Shown in pieces: positions 20,801 through 25,741 of a DNA stretch of 64,000 nt. The first letter of the stretch is position 1. Each line of letters starts with the position of its first letter. The notes beneath the pieces were generated by a model, which saw nothing but the letters and a program-made list of their open reading frames with translations, was not told the DNA's origin and did no database searches. The stretch covers positions 124,001 to 188,000 of the forward strand of contig NZ_CANMMT010000004.1 of NCBI RefSeq assembly GCF_947499065.1. Reading direction: 5' to 3'. Source of the DNA: an uncultured Tenacibaculum sp. Lineage in GTDB: Bacteria > Bacteroidota > Bacteroidia > Flavobacteriales > Flavobacteriaceae. Made by a program: the position numbers and the translations under genes.

Positions 20801-23781
20801 ATGCAACTGATGATATAACACAAGACAGTACATCATTTAGTTTTGGAGTTACCAATGAAGCAGGAGGTAGTGTGTCAATAACAATTTTTGACGACAAGGG
20901 ATGTATTGCTACGGTAACTAGAACAATACAACCATTTGAGAAATTAGTTGATGCAACAATCACAGTAACAAAAGCTATCGATTGTAATACAGGAGAAGAT
21001 ATAACAGTTAAGATAAATCCAGATATAGCAAATGCAAGTTATACAATAACAGGAGCAGCTACAGGATTTACAGCAACACAAGTAGTACCATTAGCAACAA
21101 ATCCAGCAATATTTACAGGATTAGCATCAGGTAATTATACAATAACTATTACTCACCCAGTAACAGGATGTATATTATCAACAGCTCATATAGTTGGAGA
21201 TGCACCAAAGTTTGAATTGATTGTAGATAATATCCAAAGAGCGTGTTTCGGAGGAAATGGAAGTGTTGACTTGAGTTTCAACCCAGTAACACCATATGCA
21301 GATATATATACTTATGAAATATTTAATGTAGCAGGTGGAGCAACAACAGGAATAACAGGAAATGGAACAGGAAATGTAACCACAACAATTAATAATTTAC
21401 CAGCAGGTAATTACTATGCGGTTATAACTATGCCAAATTCACCTTTCTGTTCTGCTAGATCGGCGAACTTTACAATAGATCAGCCAGCAAATGATTTAAC
21501 ATTAGCACATGCGTTGACATACTTAAAGTGTAACCAAGCTGATTCAGGTGAAGTTAAATTAACAGCACAAGGAGGTTGGGGAGTTTATGAATATGAGTTA
21601 GTTAATTTAACAACTGGAGCAACAGTTCAAGCATACAATAATAATGATGCTATTACAGGTTTAACAGCAGGTAATTATCAAGCAACAGTTAGAGATGCTA
21701 ACAATTGTACAGAAGTAGTAACGTTCCAATTAGATGCAGGAACAACAATTACGGGTGCATTTACAGTTACTCCTAATAATTGTAGTGGAGAAAGTACAGC
21801 GACAATTGAGGTAACAGGTGTAGCAGGAGGTCAATTACAAGCGGCACCGTTAACATATACTTATGTATTAGAGTTACCAGATGGTACAAGAACAACAAGT
21901 CAGACATCACCAATATTCAATAATTTACCTGCAGGTAATGGATACTCGGTGATTATATCAGATGGTTATTCTTGTGATGGAAGAGTAGGACCAATTAATA
22001 TCGTTGATCCAACTGAAGCAACAGCAACAGCTAATATTACAGCAGATATTACTTGTAACAGACCACAAGCTTCTGTTGAAGTAACAGGATCTGGAGGTAA
22101 TGGTCCATATATGTATAGTAATGATGGTATTAACTTCGTTAACAATCCAATATTTAATGTAGGATCAGGAGAGCATCAGTTCTATGTAAGAGATAATCAA
22201 TTATGTATTTCTGATCCAACTACAATAACTATTGATCCTTATGTAGCATTAGTTGCTAATTTAGATACAAGTGCAGCAATCATAACATGTAACGGAGATA
22301 GTAATGCCGTATTATCTGCAAATGTTACTGGAGGTTTAGGTAATTATGAATATCAGTTATTAGATAATGCAAACGCAGTAATAAGTGGATGGCAACAATC
22401 AAACTCATTTGGAGGATTAAATGTTGGTATCTATAAGATAGCAGTAAGAAGTACAAATGCAGCAGGAGATGTTTGTACAACAGAAACTGCAGAGCATCAA
22501 ATAACTGAACCATTACCATTAAGTGGTAATGCAATTCCAACTCATGTAACGTGTTTTGGTGGTAATACAGGATCTATTACTGTTAACGCTTTTGATGGAA
22601 ATGGAGATTATGAGTACAATATTACAGCTGTACCAGATAGACCAGAATTCCCTGCTGATAAGTACGTGAAGAATAATGTATTTGAAAACTTATCTGCTGG
22701 AGTATATATGATAACTATTAAAGATGTAATAGGATGTCCATTAGCTCCAATACAAGTTATAATTACCGAACCAACAGAATTAAATATAGGATTGGTTAAT
22801 GTAACAGAGCAAACATGTTTAAATGATCCAACACCTACAATTACAGTAGATGTTCAAGGAGGAACACAGCCTTATTTTATTAGTATAAATAATGTTGAGA
22901 TTGCGACACCATTTTCTCAAAACCAAATTACATTAGGTAGTGCAGAAGGAATTGTAGGAAATACACTTTATGTAATAAGTGTAAGAGATAGTGGAGGAGG
23001 ATGTGCTCCAAAATCATTATCGCCTTTAACTACAGCTGAACCTGTAGACTTAAGGTTAACAGTTGATTTTGAGTATACATGTCCTTCAGGAAATATTATC
23101 AAAGCAATTGTTGATGATAAGTATAAGAATTCGATGTCTTATACGTTATATGACGGAAGTGGAGCCGCAGTTACAACAAATACAACTGGAGAGTTTATAG
23201 ATGTTGCAGCTGGTAATGGATACACAGTAACGGCAACTCATACAGCAACAGCATGTTCTGAGAATTCAACAAGTAATCCAATAGATATTCAAGATATACA
23301 AGCCTTGACTATGACTATTGATGATTCTCAAAAGAACAAGTTGATAGCTAATGTAAACTTTGGTTTACCACCATATAACTTTACCGTTGATGGGGTAGAT
23401 AAGGGAAGTGATAATGAATTTACAATCTTACAAACTAAAGATTATACTATTACAGTAAGAGATGCTAGAGGATGTGAATTAACATTAACAGTTAGAGGAG
23501 TATATGTTACAATAAAAGTTCCTAATATATTTACACCAGACGGAGATGGAGTAAATGATTATTGGTATCCTTTAGAAGTAGAAGATTATCATAACTTAAG
23601 AGTATTTATTTATGATAGGTATGCGAGAAAGATTCAAAACTTCCAAGGAGTTCAACAAGGATGGGATGGTTTATATGAAGGAAAACCTTTACCATCTGGA
23701 GATTACTGGTATACTATTTATTATAATGAATTATCAGGTGAAGAGAAGAAAATAATGGGTCACTTTACACTATATAGATAA
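5824..23781 (+). CDS. sprB: SprB-like giant gliding-motility adhesin (5,985 aa)
   Basis: A cell-surface adhesin that gliding Bacteroidota move along the cell; exported by the type IX system. Residues 1-21 are a signal peptide ending in LLFSQ. Residues 20-390 are a unique N-terminal region; about 390-540 is a DUF11-like domain (FYTIRFQNVGTDNALNTE). From about 560 onward it is Ig-like/SprB repeats of roughly 80 residues with the pattern CNGxSDGxIT, YxYSLDGG, FTGLAxGTY, VxDANGC; the paired Cys suggest one disulphide per repeat. A different domain interrupts a repeat at about 1421-1592. The C-terminus (5897-5985, VPNIFTPDGDGVNDYWYP) is a type B type IX sorting domain. F. johnsoniae SprB is of similar size (about 6,500 residues). 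The reading frame is intact. ATGs at 5824 and 5827 are both possible. Confidence 0.9.
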   Translation: MMKRLLLIIIIFWQTGLLFSQEKINYQEDRTSTEFNARPDVTFTNRLGTGGVNLRGDITFIANNILSRSSGSNTPNVSYDGYSSNGSLFMDYIDIDGDPSTFSSSRAGLNLPACSKVVHAYLYWGGVYPYKTWSGFETRDDDFDQIKFKIPGDVNYRNITGQRIYDQGTTTQRPYVCVSDVTSLLAGLGTNPNGDYYAADIKAVVGDDPFGLGGAAGWTLVVVYENENVSSKNISIFDGFSTIDGTNNATISYSGFKTIPVGPVRAKVLVGALEGDRSISGDSFQIQNTNGWYINQFTPNINPRTGSPGNWRYNFFNGSISENDAFLTDRTPDSENTLGFDVDLYSVRNNNNVLIGNNQTSANLRFTTSGDVYWPFLNALSVEIIEPKIQMIKTIEDAAGNDISGAPVGLGNELFYTIRFQNVGTDNALNTEIVDLLPKNVDLLESDLILPAGITAANYTYTPPAAGNGFRGELRFNIPDNMVEEGDPAYEIKIKVQVVSNCNDLRDVCSNRIENQAFANYDSDEGGTPRVINEPSFAGIDACNFGIVGTSNFLVDTSGCTFERDQVLCGGNLDLVAGNGFASYSWVNANNPGVVIGTSQTLTVTQAGTYVVTKTAPVGCIDSTETINVVAFNNQPNPLAASADQILTSCPSNSFPLAEIYLCGDGSTRQINLPFTSSSATTVRWFQLDESSCPDQTVAGCANVNSACTWNDLGTDLSRTFSDAGEYKLEVLYDGLCPTTYYFNVYKATLNPTIVKEDILCGASADITINNIPVGYEYSLTGPGGFNAPFQAGNTFTVTQPGDYNLSIRLAGSSAAACTYTFPAINIQEETIDLDVITTNMQCANEQAQIRIQANNVPGDYTYTLTQGGATVATFGPVATNDHTFNVTDGGVYTVTVSTADCTATQMVTIVEPAELNLNAVATKDISCLNGSSDGIITLNATGGTLNTGDTYSFAVWSKDGVNLHANIAAIPSTDYFTNTTYNVVNGQEGTYTFLVVDSNNCSTISGPVTINVEAPLQFTHTATNISCNGLTDGRIEVNVVGSDLGFNPIEYSLDGGTNWNTTGVFNNLAANANYTVRIRASKTSYQCNYEITNIAINEPTALAGGSVAGTDLSCNTAGATVLGTLTFTAPSGGTGAYTYYYRLAGAATFNAAAGTTVSNLPAGIYNTRVEDANGCSRDLNDVVIAPLPAAPTLASSIVYNCDGTANVTITPNVGTYTYSLDGGTAQSSNVFNNVAVGAHTFTVSYGSACTEDIVVNVASGQAFTGSIVGSTDSECNGSDNGTITISANNFTGGSYDYSIDGGTTWSSTADNPYRIVGLAADTYHVFVRETSGALNCDVDLGTVTISEPPELTLSASVTQAAVCTGASTGATITAVTNGGGTPPYTFSIDGGATWQSSPVFTNVAPSATDYIVMVRDSRSCNECGCTANLFENGSFESPALATQGFRQRNEDDVPGWDTTDPSNRIEIWYNNFLGVTPHDGVALAELNAKNAGALYQEYCTEPGDVINWSVAHRGRVGEDEASVRIGGDLATAPIVETMKDGTSAWGVYSGTYIVPAGQSTTIIAFEAVSTATGNLSVGNLIDNVQITIAKNSCVPVSVTVDPPQTVTHTGTVTQCYDGSNGQIVVNVTQGNGDYQFSLDGGPWQTPTPSTATTYTFSGLTPKTYTVDVRDGAGCVSTQTSHILNNQLGLTTTLVDETCNTGRITINPTGGDTNYRFAVVTSGTAVTSGDFNTTNPVNVAAGTWDVYVQDKNGGTDFCQVMETVTIQRIADPTITTSVVQPNCNGETGTVNVVISNGTAPFSATINSTTGAYTATQAGLNTNNVSFTGLASDTYQVVVTDANGCDIPTPYPTVIVAAPNALSGTASITQPYTCVQQGVITFGTPTGGTAPYTYGINGVFSNNPIKPNLTDATYALVIRDANNCEFTLPSITIVPLPAIPSLGSLIAYNCDGTGNVTITPNVGTYTYSLDGGAAQASNVFNNVSVGSHTFTVNYGSSCTEDIIVNVAAGQEFTASITGNTDSTCNNADNGTITINASNYGGASYDYSIDGGANWVNTTVNPVTITGLDNITHDIRVRATVGLLTCPLNLGTVTISEPAAVGVTATITKPATCAAPTGATIEAVATGGTAPYEYSIDGGTTWQASGVFTAIAASGTAYTITARDSRNCASTSNATITVNAPDTVMHTATVTQCYNGSNGQIIVNVAQGNGNYQFSLDGGPWQTPTPSTATTYTFSGLTPKTYTVDVRDGSGCVSTQTSHILNDQLGLTTTLVDETCNTGRITINPTGGDTNYRFAVVTSGTPVTTGDFNTTNPVNVAAGTWDVYVQDKNGGTDFCQVMETVTIQRIADPTITTSAVQPNCNGETGTVNVVISNGTAPFSATINSTTGTYTVTQPGLNTNNVSFTGLNSGTYEIVVTDANGCNIPMPYPTEIITVPTALAGGLAAETDLACNATGGTILGGITFTAPTGGTPAYTYFYRVNGAPLPNPFIQVTGTSVSNLAAGTYNTRVVDANGCFLDLNNVVIDPLPTAPTFGIPTIVYNCDGTGNVTIIPTPAGAYTYSLDGGAPQATATFNNVAVGPHTITVGYGSACTTDVLVNVEPNNAFDATITASTGNNCNASNDGTITIEAINVTGNFDYSTDGGTNWNTTTSNPFTITGLSAGSQTVMVRPDNSSPAACTRTIGTVILADPTVLSVTAAITKEASCAAPTGATIEATPTGGTAPYRYNINGGAWQISPVFTGVAASGTAYTINIEDANNCTSSTTVTVNSPSTVAFDVVPQVCYNGTNGELVVTVTSGGGNYQFSLNGGPLQGSTTNTYTFTGLTNGTYSVTVQDGLGCTTTTNNHIINPQLLATTTVTDASCNTGQILVNPTGGAGSYVFSLVAANAAQPADGTFNNTNPIATGNGTYDVYVRDNNGTAPYCQFIIEDVVVNQIPNVAIVRPVTVNQPTCNGDTGSIDLQINNGQGPHTIVVTNGLGPVTTVNNFTGTSTSFNNLVAETYTITITDALGCSDTETVTLTNPPALTATLTPILPTCGTPFAGNEALFGFQFTGYPVVAPYTLEFSDDGGATWQTSDSFTGINSGTTVNPVIRVLDTDGVTVRCIESLGAYEVPYTVEGLIVNPVTNPGTCVGGFSVTVEAIGGVGPFRFILNDPTVPVGAWLPPDTTSPTPPAQDRTRTFTGLIPGLNYDFYVVDLNENAAGAVVGDPSDDCIKQNIENIYDVFAPSVPISSTVNNNQCNGASNGEITFTIDNTSGDLILPFNWTLYKRNPVTNIGAAVTNNVGETSLTITTGGLDAGDYYIQLTNTTGGPPVCEFGSLDVTIDEGLPISGTLNAVNNITCDVDGLVRIENILGGFGGYTYAATVYETGNAGNAVAHTLTGNTITVSNTAANTAGATSVDVEVLVTDSSGCTTNLGPVTITLSPSPTVAAVPNSCDANKTITITAGSGTPPYQYSTDGGTTYSTPTTNTTYLAEGLTPASYNVIVKDANGCTSPTVVRTIQAPLDFTLVQTKNIDCSGTPEAAVEINVTSGSALANYEYEIAGPSAVVARTALGTNPLTFNPTTAGTYTVTIHDTAETPNCSVTKTIDIAARVEPNFTATPTVNDICDGASTGEITVTTIDNGILPLNYTITPDPAAAGTISSAAGVVFSNLPAGNYTITGTSTVNSCPRSIAVEIRDLNPIVPPAPVVTQFACTTGNVVNTATVTLPGGTTGGTGTYTRVVFTYTPATGAVETQDSASLSFSTTNTSGGPVTIVVYDDKGCSSAIVNTAITEFNAISAPVVTVDNDIPCNTGVGEDITVTYTSVAAMAANITIEGINGNVYAAVTNTTGIFNNLPTGDYKITIAAPPLTTGCQLETFHTVGVAPQFDILISDVTNETCKMNDDGSALLDFNPATPYAGNYNYTVYHAATNAIERTVNGLTGNSSIANLAAGEYYVIATLTSTGAPFCTARSANFTIEEPANPLLVNGVVNPPVSCNGGSDGTITASATGGWGSYQYQLEDLANNVIGGYTYSNNNVFTGLAPGDYRIRVTDGNGCPRSQDINIPTPAPVTFGVTDNDNVCDSSTGGSITINATGGTGTYVYSLTVGTTVVATHTSTSATHTFTNLGDALYIVNVKDSNSCDAGTPTNVTISPNLDFSLTETKKLDCSGTPAASVSLNILSGSGTYDYEVVGLISGTLVAQTSTGGVNPLVFNPTVADTYTVTVTDTGANPDCSISKTIVVQPELRPDFTAVATTNNICNGDATGVIQLTATDNGILPLTYTISSVPAAAATGVTLNAASQTFENLPAAVYTITGTGTNSCPTVRTVTISDNAIIDVSGAVTVAEFGCTTGNTTNNATITINKGNITGGTTNYVRAVFIDAGTGTVLQDSGSFVYTSTNEAGGNYTINVYDDKGCLGTVGATIQPFERLIDATITVTKAIDCATGENITVKINPDIANASYTITGAGTGFTATQVVPTATDAATFTGLATDNYTITITHPVTRCILSTAHIVEAAPTFTLDIDNIQNVTCFGTTSGSSELIFSTSTPYTGNYTYEIFNVGGVTTGITGNGVGNVVESLTGLGAGNYYVSVTMTDSPFCPVQSPNFEIQGPAGALGVSGVVNPPVSCNGGSDGTITATGTNGWGSYDYQLEFLAGGVVGTYTYSNNNVFTGLASGDYRIRVRDANGCLNEATVNVPVPTPVTFGVTDNDNVCDSSTGGSITINATGGTGTYVYSLTVGGTVVATHTSTSATHTFTNLGGDLYVVNVKDSNSCDAGTPTNVTISPNLDFSLIETKKLDCSGTPAAAVSLNILSGSGTYEYEVVGAASGTLVAQTTTGGVNPLVFNPTVADTYTVTITDTGANPDCSISKTIVIQPALQPTFTAVATTNNICNGDATGVIQLSATDNGILPLTYTISSVPAAAATGVTLNAASQTFENLPAAVYTITGTGTNSCQTVRTVTISENATIDLSLAVGVVEFACTTGNTTNNATVTVNKGNITGGTGNYVRAIFVYDNGTPGDATDDITQDSTSFSFGVTNEAGGSVSITIFDDKGCIATVTRTIQPFEKLVDATITVTKAIDCNTGEDITVKINPDIANASYTITGAATGFTATQVVPLATNPAIFTGLASGNYTITITHPVTGCILSTAHIVGDAPKFELIVDNIQRACFGGNGSVDLSFNPVTPYADIYTYEIFNVAGGATTGITGNGTGNVTTTINNLPAGNYYAVITMPNSPFCSARSANFTIDQPANDLTLAHALTYLKCNQADSGEVKLTAQGGWGVYEYELVNLTTGATVQAYNNNDAITGLTAGNYQATVRDANNCTEVVTFQLDAGTTITGAFTVTPNNCSGESTATIEVTGVAGGQLQAAPLTYTYVLELPDGTRTTSQTSPIFNNLPAGNGYSVIISDGYSCDGRVGPINIVDPTEATATANITADITCNRPQASVEVTGSGGNGPYMYSNDGINFVNNPIFNVGSGEHQFYVRDNQLCISDPTTITIDPYVALVANLDTSAAIITCNGDSNAVLSANVTGGLGNYEYQLLDNANAVISGWQQSNSFGGLNVGIYKIAVRSTNAAGDVCTTETAEHQITEPLPLSGNAIPTHVTCFGGNTGSITVNAFDGNGDYEYNITAVPDRPEFPADKYVKNNVFENLSAGVYMITIKDVIGCPLAPIQVIITEPTELNIGLVNVTEQTCLNDPTPTITVDVQGGTQPYFISINNVEIATPFSQNQITLGSAEGIVGNTLYVISVRDSGGGCAPKSLSPLTTAEPVDLRLTVDFEYTCPSGNIIKAIVDDKYKNSMSYTLYDGSGAAVTTNTTGEFIDVAAGNGYTVTATHTATACSENSTSNPIDIQDIQALTMTIDDSQKNKLIANVNFGLPPYNFTVDGVDKGSDNEFTILQTKDYTITVRDARGCELTLTVRGVYVTIKVPNIFTPDGDGVNDYWYPLEVEDYHNLRVFIYDRYARKIQNFQGVQQGWDGLYEGKPLPSGDYWYTIYYNELSGEEKKIMGHFTLYR
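10087..10605 (+). other. Jelly-roll-like domain inserted in a SprB repeat
   Basis: Encodes about residues 1421-1592 of the SprB-like protein. It begins NLFENGSFESPA and contains VPGWDTT, IEIWYNN, LAELNAKNAG, LYQEYCTEPGD and HRGRVGED, unlike the surrounding Gly/Thr-rich repeats. The flanking halves (DSRSCNE before, VSVTVDPPQTVTHTG after) line up with one continuous repeat further on (DSRNCASTSNATITVNAPDT at 12306), so the domain sits within a loop of a single repeat. The pattern resembles carbohydrate-binding jelly-roll modules; a ligand is not known. Confidence 0.6.
10666..11400 (+). repeat. Intragenic long repeat, copy A (pair with 12391-13125)
   Basis: Encodes the SprB segment CYDGSNGQIVVNVTQGNG onward. 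It recurs 1,725 bases (575 codons) downstream at high identity. Bases 11006-11155 are identical to 12731-12880 over all 150 positions. Confidence 0.9.
12391..13125 (+). repeat. Intragenic long repeat, copy B (pair with 10666-11400)
   Basis: Second copy of the segment at 10666, offset 1,725 bases. Scattered differences outside the 150-base identical tract include both synonymous and amino-acid changes, for example the copy A Ala of 'GTAVTSGD' is Pro in copy B. Confidence 0.9.
15790..17700 (+). repeat. SprB super-repeat, diverged copy 1 of 3
   Basis: About 1.9 kb coding for the same order of sub-repeats as the two following copies: a CNGG-type unit, a 'VCD/SCD' unit, a 'NIDCSGTPEAAVEIN' unit, an 'NDICDGASTGEI' unit and a 'TGEDITVKI'-like unit. 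It matches at protein level but has clearly diverged in DNA. Confidence 0.65.
17701..19590 (+). repeat. SprB super-repeat copy 2 of 3
   Basis: A 1,890-base (630-codon) unit followed directly by a near copy. Bases 17954-18071 match the next copy exactly (118 bases), and 18561-18715 match 20451-20605 exactly (155 bases). Confidence 0.92.
19591..21490 (+). repeat. SprB super-repeat copy 3 of 3
   Basis: Tandem copy of 17701-19590. The offset is 1,890 bases until about 20780, then 1,908 because of an 18-base in-frame insertion (six residues around GTPGDATDD). Confidence 0.92.
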
Positions 23782-23783
23782 GA

Positions 23784-24731
23784 ATGAGAAAAATATTAAT
23801 AATTGTAAGCATCGTAATTTCTAGTGTAAAATTAGTTGCTCAGGAGGTAAATTTACCTCAGTACATAAATCATATGGCAGATAACCCCTTTTTAATCTCA
23901 CCAACCTTTGCAGGTATTGGTGCGGGGTTACAGGTTAGATTGAATGGAGTTAGTCAATGGATTGGTGTAAAAGGAGCTCCTGATACACAGTCTATAACTG
24001 TTGAAGCAAGATTAGCAGATAGATTTGGTGGGGGGTTAACCATTTTTAATGATAAAAATGGTTTTACAACTCAACAAGGAGCTAAAATATCATTTGCAAG
24101 TCACTTAACATTAAGTAATTTCCATGATAGTTTTTTATCATTTGCATTGAGTTATAATTTTGTTCAGTTTGGGATAGATACTTCTCAAAATAATACAAAT
24201 CAAACATTGCCAAATAGATCAATAACGAATTCAAATTTTGATGTTGGATTACTTTATCGTTACGAACGTTTTAGTTTTAGTGCTAATGTGAATAATTTAT
24301 TAGAAAAGAAAATAGATAATTTTACATTAGATGAGCCTAAGACATTAAGACGATATACAATTTATTCATCTTTTGTAATGGCTAGAATTAGTAATCGATT
24401 TGAATTAGAACCTTCTGTACTTGTAGAATATTATGAAGCAGATAAAAGGTCTAGAACAGATTTGAATGTTAAGGCAAGAAAAGGAATAAGAGATGGATAT
24501 GTTTGGGCAGGGGTAAGTTATACTTTCTTAAACGATCAATTCTTTCAACCAAATGCAATTGCGCCTTTATTCGGTCTTAAAAAGAACAACTTATATATGT
24601 CATATGGATTTAGTATAAACGTTAATAAAACACAAGATTTTAACTACGGTACGCATATGATTACATTAGGTTTTGATTATGACAGAAGACCAAGTTTGGC
24701 AAGATGTACTCAAAAAATGATTATATTTTAA
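23784..24731 (+). CDS. sprF: SprF-like PorP/SprF-family type IX secretion outer-membrane protein
   Basis: A 315-residue outer-membrane protein with a signal peptide (about 1-20, ending in LVAQ) and the PorP/SprF pattern: NLPQYINHMADNPFLISPTF at the mature N-terminus and many alternating beta strands (LSFALSYNFVQFG, FDVGLLYRYERFS). In F. johnsoniae SprF is required to deliver SprB to the surface, and PorP-type proteins dock type B cargo. The start lies two bases after the sprB stop, so the two are probably co-translated. A strong terminator follows 21 bases after the stop and closes the operon. Confidence 0.9.
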   Translation: MRKILIIVSIVISSVKLVAQEVNLPQYINHMADNPFLISPTFAGIGAGLQVRLNGVSQWIGVKGAPDTQSITVEARLADRFGGGLTIFNDKNGFTTQQGAKISFASHLTLSNFHDSFLSFALSYNFVQFGIDTSQNNTNQTLPNRSITNSNFDVGLLYRYERFSFSANVNNLLEKKIDNFTLDEPKTLRRYTIYSSFVMARISNRFELEPSVLVEYYEADKRSRTDLNVKARKGIRDGYVWAGVSYTFLNDQFFQPNAIAPLFGLKKNNLYMSYGFSINVNKTQDFNYGTHMITLGFDYDRRPSLARCTQKMIIF

Positions 24732-24752
24732 AGAATTCTAATAATATAATAG

Positions 24753-24780
24753 AAATCCTCAAGCTAAAACTTGAGGATTT
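24753..24780 (+). terminator. Terminator of the sprCDBF operon
   Basis: A perfect 11-bp stem (24753-24763 with 24770-24780) with a six-base loop, followed by TCTTTTTCTTT. It argues against the upstream TTG start sometimes possible for the next gene. Confidence 0.92.
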
Positions 24781-24797
24781 TCTTTTTCTTTGCATTA

Positions 24798-25685
24798 ATG
24801 GAAAATAAGAATCAAAATTCAACAAACCTTAATAAATTTATAAGCAGTACAGGTATTTGCTCACGTAGAGATGCAGAAAAGTTTATTGTAGCTGGTAGAG
24901 TAACTATAAATAAAAAGGTAGCTCAACTAGGAAATAGAGTATTTGAGGGCGATGAAGTTCGAGTGGATGGACGATTACTACAAGCAAAGCCAAAAACGTT
25001 GTATATAGCCTTAAATAAGCCTGTAGGGATAGTATGTACTACCGATAGTAAAGAGAAAAAAAACATTGTAAAGTTTGTAGGACATCCAGAAAGATTATTT
25101 CCAATAGGACGTTTAGATAAACCATCGCAAGGATTAATATTTTTAACAAATGATGGAGATATTGTAAATAAAATATTAAGAGCAGGGAACAATCACGAAA
25201 AAGAATATATTGTTTCAGTAAATAAAAAAATAACTGATGATTTTATAACAAAAATGAGCAATGGAATTCCAATTTTAGGAACCATAACTCAAAAATGTAA
25301 AGTAAAAAAGTTAGGTGATTTTACTTTTCAAATTATTTTAACACAAGGATTGAATAGACAAATACGTCGAATGTGTGAATATTTAGATTACGAAGTAACT
25401 AAATTGAAAAGAGAACGTATTATGAATGTTTCCTTAGGAAATTTGAAAGTAGGAGATTGGAGAGAATTAACTTCAGATGAGATGAAAGAAATCAATAAAA
25501 TGATTGCGACTTCATCTAAAACAGAAGAAGCTTCGATAGATGTTGAAAAAAAGAAACCAAAACAGCCCAAGAAAAAGGAAGATGTAAAAGTGACAAACTT
25601 CAATAAAAAAAGTGCTGCATTTAGAAAAAAATCATCTGCGTCAAGAAGAAATTCAAAACAATCAAATAGAAGAAAGAGAAGGTAA
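24798..25685 (+). CDS. rluF: 23S rRNA pseudouridine synthase RluF
   Basis: RluF modifies U2604 of 23S rRNA (and in E. coli also tRNA-Tyr U35). The 295-residue protein has an N-terminal S4 RNA-binding domain (about 11-60: [20 protein letters not shown]) and the catalytic motif [16 protein letters not shown] with catalytic Asp107. It also has [25 protein letters not shown] and [10 protein letters not shown], which fit RluF closely rather than RsuA or RluB. The tail after about 245 is a Lys/Arg-rich extension (KKPKQPKKK, then [13 protein letters not shown]), probably RNA-binding. I chose the ATG at 24798; an in-frame TTG at 24771 falls inside the preceding terminator stem. Confidence 0.92.
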   Translation: MENKNQNSTNLNKFISSTGICSRRDAEKFIVAGRVTINKKVAQLGNRVFEGDEVRVDGRLLQAKPKTLYIALNKPVGIVCTTDSKEKKNIVKFVGHPERLFPIGRLDKPSQGLIFLTNDGDIVNKILRAGNNHEKEYIVSVNKKITDDFITKMSNGIPILGTITQKCKVKKLGDFTFQIILTQGLNRQIRRMCEYLDYEVTKLKRERIMNVSLGNLKVGDWRELTSDEMKEINKMIATSSKTEEASIDVEKKKPKQPKKKEDVKVTNFNKKSAAFRKKSSASRRNSKQSNRRKRR

Positions 25686-25727
25686 AAACTTTATAATTCT
25701 TTTAATTTTTCAATTATTAAATAAGCG

Positions 25728-25735
25728 TATCTTTG
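25728..25735 (+). promoter_or_regulatory. -7 promoter box of tgt, predicting a leaderless mRNA
   Basis: TATCTTTG matches TAnnTTTG exactly. Its last base is only 7 bases before the A of the tgt ATG (25742), so transcription should begin at or next to the start codon. Confidence 0.65.
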
Positions 25736-25741
25736 CCACTT

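Noticed and set aside
8000..23500. CRISPR array or satellite repeat in the repetitive stretch
   Set aside because: The repeats keep one open frame of 5,985 codons and vary in a protein-like way; there are no constant spacer-sized intervals or leader.
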